From positions 1 to 6,199 of the forward strand of contig CAIUDS010000775.1 in the NCBI GenBank assembly GCA_903897985.1: DNA of 6,199 nucleotides. Reading direction: 5' to 3'. Under the pieces are notes generated by a model that worked only from the letters and a program-made list of their open reading frames with translations, did no database searches and was not told the origin of the DNA. The stretch is from an uncultured delta proteobacterium (GTDB lineage: Bacteria; RBG-13-61-14; DRUE01). The first letter of the stretch is position 1. Each line of letters opens with the position of its first letter. A program made the translations under genes and the position numbers. This document shows, piece by piece, positions 1 through 5,385 of the stretch.

Positions 1-127
1 GCATGGAATGGTCGGTCGCCGGCGCCAATGCCATCATCAGCCCGCGGTGTCTCTTACTCTCGGGCCGCTTTGAGGAATATTGGGAGTCGCGTTGCGCCTG
101 AAGTCCCACTTTTATGACGCAGACCCC
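1..127 (+). mobile_element. 3' end of an insertion sequence, cut by the window edge
   Basis: The stretch contains the last codons of a transposase-like reading frame ending at 99-101. It is followed by 103-127, which read on the minus strand starts GGGGTCTGCGTCATAAAAGT and resembles a terminal inverted repeat in position and composition. The other end of the element lies outside the window, so the inverted repeat cannot be matched to its partner, nor a target-site duplication shown. If 127 is the true end, the element sits about 20 bases past the stop codon of the PIG-L gene and leaves that gene intact. The right boundary is inferred. Confidence 0.5.
3..101 (+). CDS. Transposase C-terminus (partial, 5' end outside window)
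   Basis: Reading from position 3 in the third forward frame gives 32 residues and a TGA stop at 99-101. The visible peptide contains WSVAGANAI, then PRCLLLSGRFEEYWESR. The pattern 'W-[ST]-V-x-GANAI...LRC...SGRFEDYWE' near a C-terminus is one I associate from memory with insertion-sequence transposases, probably ISKra4-like. Catalytic residues would lie upstream, outside the window, so activity cannot be judged. The ATG at 3-5 is most likely an internal methionine codon. The family name is the weak point of this call; the reading frame and its position against a probable IS end are the strong ones. Confidence 0.55.
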   Translation: MEWSVAGANAIISPRCLLLSGRFEEYWESRCA

Positions 128-145
128 AAATTATCGTAAAAGCTA

Positions 146-1054
146 TCATTGAGCCCCGCATTCTTTCGTATCTCTGAACTCCGGGATCCCGCACACGCCC
201 TTCTGCCAATCCGAGAACGGCGCTCCGCGCAAGGCGCCCACGATGTTGGCCTGGATGAAGAGTGTGCCCTCGTGCGGCGGCTTGAGGTAGTCGTAGGCGG
301 GCGCTTTGCGGATGGCTTCGCCCCGGCCCCTCAGATGGCGGTAGCCGTAGATCATGCCCTCGGGCATCATGAGGAACCACTGGCTCTTGTAGCCGTATCG
401 GACTTTCTTTCGCATGGCCCAGGCTTCGTCATCGAGCCGGACATATTGGGGCTTGCCGTAGCTCTCGAGAAAATGATTGAACTGGAGCGGGAAAATTTTC
501 GGGCCGTTGCGGTTGTAAGTCGGGAACTCGTAGCGCTCGAAAGGAAAGGCGAGCCTTCGGCTGGCGACATAGGCGCCGAGCGAACTCGAGTCATGGTCCC
601 AGTGCCCGCCCTCATACGCGCAGGTGAACACCACGCTCGGTTTGTATTTTGCGATCAACTCCGTAACCTTGTCCGCGATCTCGGGCAGATGCGCCACCGC
701 CTCGCGGTCGTGGATCCCGATCAGATGCCGGTTCTCAGCCGGGACCTTGGTGAACTTGGCGACTTCCAGCATCTCTTGAGTCCGGCTTTCCTGCGTGCCA
801 TACCAGAAGCTGTCCATCCCCGCGGTGGTCACCCACACCTGGTGGACCTGCCAGCCCGATCGCAGATACATGTTGAGCGTCCCGGCAATGGCCGAGTCGT
901 CGTCAAAATGTCCGAACACGAACATCACCACTTTCCGCCCGGTCTGTTCGCCGGGGTCGGTGAGGTTGGATGGAAGTTTCACCGGTTCCTTGCCCATGGC
1001 CGCGGCGGAAAGGAACAGGATCAAACCCAATGCCCATAGAATATTTTTTTTCAT
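146..1054 (-). CDS. Secreted PIG-L family (LmbE-like) deacetylase
   Basis: This 302-residue protein belongs to the PIG-L/LmbE fold of zinc-dependent deacetylases, which remove acetyl groups from N-acetylated sugars and related amides. Residues 1-21 look like a signal peptide: a KK start, the hydrophobic core ILWALGLILFLSAAA, and a possible cleavage after A-M-G. The mature enzyme would therefore act outside the cytoplasm. The metal and catalytic motif, normally HPDDE, reads HFDDD at 49-53. The second motif, H-x-D-H, is present at 151-154 after GG. The start ATG at 1052-1054 follows a GGGGGA-type binding site. The gene lies 24 bases downstream of the SDR gene on the same strand, so they are probably cotranscribed. 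The substrate is unknown; PIG-L members include sugar, mycothiol-precursor and antibiotic deacetylases. The proline and glutamate replacements in the first motif are unusual, but the His and both Asp residues expected at the metal site remain. Confidence 0.85.
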   Translation of the reverse strand: MKKNILWALGLILFLSAAAMGKEPVKLPSNLTDPGEQTGRKVVMFVFGHFDDDSAIAGTLNMYLRSGWQVHQVWVTTAGMDSFWYGTQESRTQEMLEVAKFTKVPAENRHLIGIHDREAVAHLPEIADKVTELIAKYKPSVVFTCAYEGGHWDHDSSSLGAYVASRRLAFPFERYEFPTYNRNGPKIFPLQFNHFLESYGKPQYVRLDDEAWAMRKKVRYGYKSQWFLMMPEGMIYGYRHLRGRGEAIRKAPAYDYLKPPHEGTLFIQANIVGALRGAPFSDWQKGVCGIPEFRDTKECGAQ

Positions 1055-1078
1055 TTGCTTCCCCCGGGATTGTTTATT

Positions 1079-1837
1079 TCACGACTTGGCGGTCATGCCG
1101 CCGTCAATGACAATGTAGTTGCCGGTGACAAAGGAGGACTCTTCCGAAGCGAGGAACGCGACCACTCCGGCGATGTCCTCCGGTGTCCCCAGCCGCCGCA
1201 TGGGCACGGCCTTGATCATCTTCTGTTTCAACTCCTCGCTCGCGATCAAAGGCGCCAGCATCTCGGTCTGGATCGGCCCGGGACAGAGCGCGTTGACCGT
1301 GCACTGAAACCGGGCGAACTCGACCGCGTTGGCCCGGGTCAGCCCGATCACGCCGGCCTTGCTCGCGCCGTAAATGGGCAGCAGGCCGGACCCGCGGATG
1401 CCCTCGACCGAGGAGAGGTTGATGATCCGACCCCGGCCGCTCTTTTTAAGATGCGAGGCCGCGGCCCGGGTGACATACATCAGCGCCTTCAAATTAACCG
1501 CCAGCACCCGGTCTATTTCCGAGTCGAGCGCAACTTCGAGGAAACCGGCGCTGCTCACGCCCGCGTTGTTCACAAGCACATCCAGTCCGCCAAAGGCCTT
1601 GACCGTTTCCGCCACCATCCGGTCCGCCTCCAGCCGCGCCGACACATCCGCGACAATCTTGAGCGCCTCGCCGCCCGCCTTGCGGATCAGCTCCGCGGTT
1701 TCCTCCACCCGCTCCGGCTTCACATCCGAAACCGCCACCCGGCACCCGCCGCGCGAAAGCCGCAAGCCAATCGCCCTCCCGATGCCCGAGCCCGCGCCCG
1801 TTACCAGCGCCCGCACTCCCTTCAACTCCTCCACCAT
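1079..1837 (-). CDS. SDR family NAD(P)-dependent oxidoreductase (FabG-like)
   Basis: This 252-residue classical short-chain dehydrogenase/reductase interconverts an alcohol and a ketone or aldehyde with NAD(P)(H), most likely as a cytoplasmic tetramer. The landmarks are all in place: the cofactor motif TGAGSGIG at 13-20, an Asp at 38 after the second strand (which usually favours NAD over NADP), NNAG at 90-93, Asn115, Ser143 and the catalytic Tyr156-GAS-Lys160, PGPIQT at 186-191, and the C-terminal V-TG-Y-I-V-DGG pattern near 237-247. The frame stays open far upstream, but I chose the ATG at 1835-1837. GGAGG lies seven bases before it, and it yields the family's usual length with the glycine motif near residue 13. 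The gene heads a minus-strand operon with the PIG-L gene and is divergent from the iron alcohol dehydrogenase. FabG, sugar-alcohol and steroid dehydrogenases share these motifs, so the substrate cannot be named. Confidence 0.9.
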   Translation of the reverse strand: MVEELKGVRALVTGAGSGIGRAIGLRLSRGGCRVAVSDVKPERVEETAELIRKAGGEALKIVADVSARLEADRMVAETVKAFGGLDVLVNNAGVSSAGFLEVALDSEIDRVLAVNLKALMYVTRAAASHLKKSGRGRIINLSSVEGIRGSGLLPIYGASKAGVIGLTRANAVEFARFQCTVNALCPGPIQTEMLAPLIASEELKQKMIKAVPMRRLGTPEDIAGVVAFLASEESSFVTGNYIVIDGGMTAKS

Positions 1838-1850
1838 GCTCCCACCTCCG
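1838..1850 (-). promoter_or_regulatory. Ribosome binding site of the SDR gene
   Basis: On the minus strand the sequence reads CGGAGGTGGGAGC directly before the ATG. GGAGG (complement of 1845-1849) stands seven bases from the start. It decides this start over an upstream in-frame ATG near 1940, which would add a 34-residue extension that does not resemble the family. Confidence 0.8.
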
Positions 1851-1853
1851 GTT

Positions 1854-1875
1854 TCGCTGCGAATATTCTCAGCGA
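1854..1875. promoter_or_regulatory. 22-base near-perfect palindrome, candidate operator
   Basis: The left half TCGCTGCGAAT (1854-1864) pairs with the right half ATTCTCAGCGA (1865-1875) at ten of eleven positions. The only mismatch is C1860 against T1869. There is no spacer, so it reads as a dyad of the kind bound by dimeric repressors such as TetR- or GntR-type regulators. It lies between the SDR start codon and the divergent promoters, inside the presumed SDR leader and upstream of the alcohol dehydrogenase promoter. It could instead form a hairpin in the SDR transcript. No regulator gene is visible in the window. Confidence 0.45.
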
Positions 1876-1897
1876 TTTCCGCGCAGCCGTCAAACGA

Positions 1898-1926
1898 TTG
1901 AACCCCTGTCCGAATCCGGCTATTAT
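1898..1926 (+). promoter_or_regulatory. Sigma-70-like promoter for the alcohol dehydrogenase
   Basis: A -35 box TTGAAC (1898-1903; four of six consensus bases) and a -10 box TATTAT (1921-1926; five of six) are separated by 17 bases, the ideal spacing. Transcription would begin near 1933 and leave a leader of about 64 bases before the start codon at 1997. It is the best promoter candidate in the window. Confidence 0.6.
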
Positions 1927-1950
1927 AAAAATTCCGAGTCATTTTAAATT
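1922..1950 (-). promoter_or_regulatory. Possible minus-strand promoter for the SDR operon
   Basis: The complement of 1922-1927 is a perfect TATAAT, overlapping the + strand -10 box by five bases. At 17-base spacing the -35 region (complement of 1945-1950) reads AATTTA, a poor match, so this promoter would be weak or need an activator. Transcription would start near 1915 and give the SDR gene a leader of about 78 bases that includes the palindrome at 1854-1875. Confidence 0.4.
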
Positions 1951-1983
1951 CTCTGCGAAGGGTCGGCGGAAAAATTTCAGCGC

Positions 1984-1988
1984 GGAGG
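1984..1988 (+). promoter_or_regulatory. Ribosome binding site of the alcohol dehydrogenase
   Basis: GGAGG lies eight bases before the ATG at 1997. It fixes that start against the long in-frame open stretch upstream, which is antisense to the SDR gene and unlike any alcohol dehydrogenase. Confidence 0.8.
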
Positions 1989-1996
1989 TTATCGAA

Positions 1997-3265
1997 ATGG
2001 ATTATTGGTTCAGCATACCCGCGGTGCGCGGCGCGATCCCGGTGGCGGGCTCGACCTTTGTCAAGGGCCTCATGTCCACCTTCAACACCGCCAGCGTGTT
2101 CGTGGGCAGCAACATTTTCCCCGAAGGCAAACAGCTCCTGCCCGGACCCGTAACCTGGATCGCCACCCGCTGTCCCCGCAAAAAGGCTTTCCTCGTTACC
2201 GACCAGTTCGCGGAACAGTTCGCAATCAAGGTGGAGAAATCGTTGCAAGGCGCGGGTTTTGCCACGCAAATCTGGAACCGGGTCTTGCCGGAGGCCCCGC
2301 TCGAGAACATCAAGGATTTGGCCGAGGCCATGAAGGGTTTCGAGCCGGACCTGATCGTGCCGGTCGGGGGCGGCTCGGTGATAGACTCGGCCAAGGCGGC
2401 CTGGATTTTTTACGAGCGGCCGGATGTGAAGGACCTGCTGATGGTAACGCCCTTTTTCCCGCTCGCGCTCCGCAAGAAGGCGATCCTGGCCGCGGTGCCC
2501 ACCACCGCGGGCACCGCCTCCGAGACCACCAGCGCCGCGGTGGTTACGGACGAGAAAAACCACCGCAAGATCCCGCTGATGAACCCGGAGCTCACGCCGG
2601 ACTTCGCCTTGCTCAATCCCGAGTTCACCTGGAGCATGCCGCCGCATTTGACTATGGGCTGCGGCCTGGATGTTTTGGCCCACGCGCTGGACGCGCTCTT
2701 CTGCGCCGGCACGAGCGACTTCAGCGACGCCATGGGCGTGAAGAGCCTCGAACTCGTGTTCAAGTGGCTGCCGCGCGCCTTCGCGAACGGGCAGGACCGC
2801 GAAGCCCGGCACCGCATGCTCATCGCGTCCTGCCTCGCCGGCATGGCCTTCTCCAATTCCTCCACCGCCCTCACTCATTCGCTCGGACACGCGCTCGGCG
2901 CCGCGTTCAAGCTCCATCACGGAGTCGCGGTCGGGCTGTTCGTGCCTTACGCGCTCCAGTTCTATCATCCGGCCACGGACAAGATCTCGCTTGCGGCTCG
3001 GGTCATGGACCTGGGCGGCAGCTCCAAGGATGAGTGCCTGATCAAGGTGATCGGCGAGTTGAGAAAATTTTATCAGACCTTGAACGCGGCCTGGGCGATC
3101 AAGGATTTGGGCATCTCGCGCTCTGACTTCGAAAAAAATTTGGATAGGATTGCCAAGGACGCCTTTGAGGACCCGAGCGGATTTTTCACGCCGCGGCCGG
3201 CGAGCCAAGCGGAATTAAAGAAGTTGCTGAACTATGCCTATGAGGGCAGGGATGTGGATTTTTGA
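1997..3265 (+). CDS. Iron-containing alcohol dehydrogenase
   Basis: This 422-residue member of the group III metal-dependent alcohol dehydrogenases (FucO, GldA and butanol dehydrogenase relatives) interconverts an alcohol and an aldehyde or ketone with NAD(P)(H) in the cytoplasm. The N-terminal nucleotide-binding half carries GGGSVIDSAK at 124-133 and PTTAGTASE at 168-176, where the family consensus has Gly instead of Ala174. The C-terminal helical half has the complete metal ligand set: Asp225 and His229 in GLDVLAHAL, His294 in THSLGHALG, and His308 in HHGVAVG. His294 and His308 are 14 apart, as in FucO. The protein is longer than the common 380-390 residues. The extra length is probably the N-terminal segment before the 'K-A-F-L-V-T-D' strand at 63-69 plus the C-terminal tail. 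It is followed on the same strand by the AOR gene after a 173-base gap, suggesting that the two share an aldehyde intermediate. The natural substrate cannot be told. Confidence 0.92.
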   Translation: MDYWFSIPAVRGAIPVAGSTFVKGLMSTFNTASVFVGSNIFPEGKQLLPGPVTWIATRCPRKKAFLVTDQFAEQFAIKVEKSLQGAGFATQIWNRVLPEAPLENIKDLAEAMKGFEPDLIVPVGGGSVIDSAKAAWIFYERPDVKDLLMVTPFFPLALRKKAILAAVPTTAGTASETTSAAVVTDEKNHRKIPLMNPELTPDFALLNPEFTWSMPPHLTMGCGLDVLAHALDALFCAGTSDFSDAMGVKSLELVFKWLPRAFANGQDREARHRMLIASCLAGMAFSNSSTALTHSLGHALGAAFKLHHGVAVGLFVPYALQFYHPATDKISLAARVMDLGGSSKDECLIKVIGELRKFYQTLNAAWAIKDLGISRSDFEKNLDRIAKDAFEDPSGFFTPRPASQAELKKLLNYAYEGRDVDF

Positions 3266-3299
3266 ATTATTTCTTTCGCATAGTATTTGCTGCTCAAGC

Positions 3300-3402
3300 G
3301 GTCATTCCCGGCTTGACCGGGAATCCAGTTCCCTGTCGTCCCCGGCTTGGACCGGGGACCCAGAACAATAAAGCCTGGATTCCCGCGTTCGCGGGAATGA
3401 CC
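3300..3402. repeat. Composite repeat of three hairpins between ADH and AOR genes
   Basis: Three compact inverted repeats lie in a row. Hairpin one pairs ATTCCCGG (3304-3311) with CCGGGAAT (3317-3324). Hairpin two pairs GTCCCCGG (3338-3345) with CCGGGGAC (3352-3359). Hairpin three pairs ATTCCCGC (3379-3386) with GCGGGAAT (3391-3398). The whole first unit (3300-3328) is also nearly the reverse complement of the whole third unit (3375-3402): GGTCATTCCCG opens one and CGGGAATGACC closes the other. The region can therefore fold either as three small hairpins or as one long stem with hairpin two in its loop. Units built on 'GTCATTCCCG...CGGGAATCCAG' are a well-known dispersed intergenic repeat in many environmental bacteria. 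There is no T-run after any hairpin, so a simple intrinsic terminator is unlikely; an mRNA-stability or attenuation role is possible. Confidence 0.85.
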
Positions 3403-3425
3403 GTGGAAATGAATTAGCTATTAAT

Positions 3426-3430
3426 GGAGG
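3426..3430 (+). promoter_or_regulatory. Ribosome binding site of the AOR gene
   Basis: GGAGG stands eight bases before the ATG at 3439, the same spacing as at the alcohol dehydrogenase. The earlier in-frame ATG at 3424-3426 overlaps this site and has no binding site of its own, so it is unlikely to be the start. Confidence 0.8.
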
Positions 3431-3438
3431 CCGAAAGC

Positions 3439-5271
3439 ATGAACGGATACCATGGAAAATTTCTGATGGTTGATCTTACCGCGGGAAGGCTTGGGGATTT
3501 GGAGCTCTCGGAAGGGACCTTACAGAAATTCATCGGCGGGGCCGGGCTGGCGGCGCATTTGCTTTATGACCGGCTCAAGCCCGGGCTGGACCCGCTCTCG
3601 CCGGAAAGCCCGCTCATCTTCGCGACCGGGCCTTTCACCGGGAGCGCCGTGCCCATGGTCAGCCGCTACGCGCTTGCGGGGCTTTCGCCCCTGACCGGAT
3701 TCTGGGGCGAGGCCACCAGCGGCGGCCAGTTCCCGTTCCGGCTCAAGGGCTCGGGCTATGACGGGATCATGGTCGCGGGCAAGGCGGACCGGCCGGTCTA
3801 TCTCTTGATGAACAATGGCAAGGCCGAGTTGAAGGAGGCCTCGAAATTTTGGGGCATGGACACCTACGCGACGCAGAGGGCGATCAAGGACGAAGCGGGC
3901 AATGTGAGCGTGGCTTGCATCGGCCCGGCCGGGGAGCGGCTGCTCAAATATGCCTGCGTGATCAACGACCACGGCCGCGCCGCGGGCCGCTGCGGACTGG
4001 GCGCGGTCATGGGATCGAAGAACCTCAAGGCCATCGCGGCCGGGGGGGGCCGGAGGCCCTCCTGGGCTGACGAGCTCGGCCTCAAGCAACTCGCAAAGGA
4101 AGCGCGCGCGGTGATCAAGGGCGACTTGACCTCGAAAGGTTTTTCCGAATACGGCACTTTGATCTCGATGGACATGGGCATGGTGCTCGGCGATGTGCCG
4201 GTGAAATATTTCACCAAGTCGGTTTTCCCGGCGGAGCGCGTCTCGGGCCAGGCGCTGCGGCAGCAGTATGTGATCGGGAACTACGCCTGCCTGGGCTGCC
4301 CGGTGGCGTGCGGCCGCGAGGTGCAGGACTTCAGCCCGGAGCTAAAGACCGTTGACGGTCCCGAATACGAGACCGCGGGCGCGTTCGGGCCGTTGTGCCT
4401 TAACTTCGATTTCAATAGCATCATCCGCGCCAACCACCTCTGCAACGCCTACGGCCTTGACACCATCTCCGCGGGCGTGTCCATCGCCTACGCCATGTAT
4501 CTCTATGAGTTGGGCGTGTTGAAGAAGAGCGACGCGGGCATGGAGCTAAAATGGGGCGACGGCGAAGCGGTGGTCAAGCTCACGAAAATGATCATTGACC
4601 AGGAAGGGATCGGGAAACTTTTGTCGCAGGGCACGCTGCGCATGGCGAAACAACTGGGCCGCGACCCGGAAGAAGCGGCGCAGGTGAAGGGGATGGAAAT
4701 CCCCATGCACGACCCGCGCGCGTTCCACGGCATGGCTATATCCTATGCCACCGGCCCGCGCGGCGCTTGTCATTTAAAAGGCGATTATTTCAATGTGGAC
4801 CTGGGCAAACGGGTGCCTGAACTCGGGATCAAGTCGCGCGACCGGCTCTCCGCGGACAATGACAAGGCCGCAATGGCCGCGAAATACCAGAGTTTGAAAG
4901 ACCTTTATGACTCGCTCCTGCTGTGCAAGTTCTCGCCCATGAGCGCGACCATGATCGCCAAGGCCCTGACCCTGACCACCGGCTGGACCTGCTCGCCCAA
5001 TGACCTGCTCGCGGCCGGCGACCGCTCAATCAATATCAAACGCGCGATCAACAACCGCCTCGGCCTGACCCGCAAAGACGACAAACTCCCGGGCATTGTG
5101 GCGCGCGCGCTCGGCGAAGGCGGGACCGCGGGCGTGGCCCCGGACCTGGACCGGATGCTCAAGGAATATTACGCGCACCGGCAATGGGACGAGGAGACCG
5201 GGAAACCGCGCAAGGAGAAACTGCTGGAACTAGGCCTGCAGCAAGCGGCGAAGGATCTTTATGAAAAATGA
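3439..5271 (+). CDS. aor: Aldehyde:ferredoxin oxidoreductase family protein (tungsten/molybdenum)
   Basis: This 610-residue cytoplasmic enzyme, about the length of the Pyrococcus furiosus AOR, should oxidise aldehydes to carboxylic acids and pass electrons to ferredoxin through a [4Fe-4S] cluster and a bis-pterin tungsten (or molybdenum) cofactor; the reaction can be reversible. The N-terminal domain begins with the family's G-Y-x-GKFLMVDL and has the pterin-contacting stretch AGRCGLGAVMGSKNLKAI at 182-199. Cluster ligands are visible as C284-x2-C287-x3-C291, with the distant fourth ligand probably Cys496. Also typical are PEYET at 308-312, N336-x-x-GLDT at 336-342, and GACHLKGD at 442-449, whose His445 is in the position expected for an active-site His. 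The start was chosen at 3439 by its binding site. The preceding alcohol dehydrogenase and following MoaD-like gene fit an aldehyde-handling module. Metal preference and substrate cannot be read; most family members use tungsten. No partner iron-sulfur or flavin subunit is visible nearby, so the simple ferredoxin-linked form is likeliest. Confidence 0.93.
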   Translation: MNGYHGKFLMVDLTAGRLGDLELSEGTLQKFIGGAGLAAHLLYDRLKPGLDPLSPESPLIFATGPFTGSAVPMVSRYALAGLSPLTGFWGEATSGGQFPFRLKGSGYDGIMVAGKADRPVYLLMNNGKAELKEASKFWGMDTYATQRAIKDEAGNVSVACIGPAGERLLKYACVINDHGRAAGRCGLGAVMGSKNLKAIAAGGGRRPSWADELGLKQLAKEARAVIKGDLTSKGFSEYGTLISMDMGMVLGDVPVKYFTKSVFPAERVSGQALRQQYVIGNYACLGCPVACGREVQDFSPELKTVDGPEYETAGAFGPLCLNFDFNSIIRANHLCNAYGLDTISAGVSIAYAMYLYELGVLKKSDAGMELKWGDGEAVVKLTKMIIDQEGIGKLLSQGTLRMAKQLGRDPEEAAQVKGMEIPMHDPRAFHGMAISYATGPRGACHLKGDYFNVDLGKRVPELGIKSRDRLSADNDKAAMAAKYQSLKDLYDSLLLCKFSPMSATMIAKALTLTTGWTCSPNDLLAAGDRSINIKRAINNRLGLTRKDDKLPGIVARALGEGGTAGVAPDLDRMLKEYYAHRQWDEETGKPRKEKLLELGLQQAAKDLYEK

Positions 5272-5284
5272 GCGGCTAAAATTT

Positions 5285-5306
5285 TGAATTGTGAATTATG
5301 AATTAT
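5285..5306. repeat. Short AT-rich tandem repeat (TGAATT units)
   Basis: Three imperfect copies of a TGAATTAT-like unit follow each other: TGAATTG, TGAATTA and TGAATTAT. Blocks such as 'GAATTGTGAATTATGAATTAT' occur as dispersed intergenic sequence in many bacterial genomes (from memory). No protein could be read through it, and it lies just downstream of the AOR stop codon. Confidence 0.6.
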
Positions 5307-5328
5307 AAAAGAATAAAAATTAGATATT

Positions 5329-5353
5329 CTTTGCGTCCTTTGCGTCTTTGCGG
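5329..5353. repeat. Short tandem repeat (TTTGCGTC units)
   Basis: The core CTTTGCGTC occurs twice, followed by a third partial copy CTTTGCGG and an A-run. On the minus strand this reads ACCGCAAAGACGCAAAGG, a dispersed intergenic repeat that I recognise from many unrelated environmental bacteria. With the TGAATT block it fills most of the gap between the AOR and MoaD-like genes. Confidence 0.65.
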
Positions 5354-5385
5354 TAAAAAAACGATTTCTTCTTTGGGCTGAGTAG

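Noticed and set aside
149..1039. Forward open frame of about 296 codons opposite the PIG-L gene
   Set aside because: It has no recognisable domain and no binding site. The minus-strand frame has a signal peptide and PIG-L motifs.
1055..1996. Forward open frame in phase with the alcohol dehydrogenase, antisense to the SDR gene
   Set aside because: The translated sequence is Arg/His-rich and unlike any dehydrogenase domain, while GGAGG at 1984-1988 supports the start at 1997.
1838..3208. Long minus-strand open frame continuing upstream of the SDR gene, antisense to the alcohol dehydrogenase
   Set aside because: It is low-complexity, arginine- and glycine-rich and shows no domain. It is explained by GC-rich codon bias on the opposite strand. 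The SDR start at 1837 has a strong binding site and gives the usual family length.
3262..3290. Promoter TTGAAT...TATTTG in front of the AOR gene
   Set aside because: The -10 match is poor and the -35 overlaps the alcohol dehydrogenase stop codon. Chance matches are frequent in such AT-rich gaps.
3300..3402. Intrinsic terminator after the alcohol dehydrogenase, or a CRISPR array
   Set aside because: No hairpin is followed by a T-run, and the units are inverted and self-complementary rather than direct repeats with unique spacers.
3424..3438. Upstream in-frame ATG for the AOR gene adding five residues
   Set aside because: The ATG overlaps the GGAGG that serves the next ATG, and AOR proteins begin close to the G-Y-x-GKF motif.
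5284..5309. Promoter TTGAAT...TATAAA in front of the MoaD-like gene
   Set aside because: The spacer is only 14 bases, and the apparent boxes are part of an AT-rich tandem repeat.
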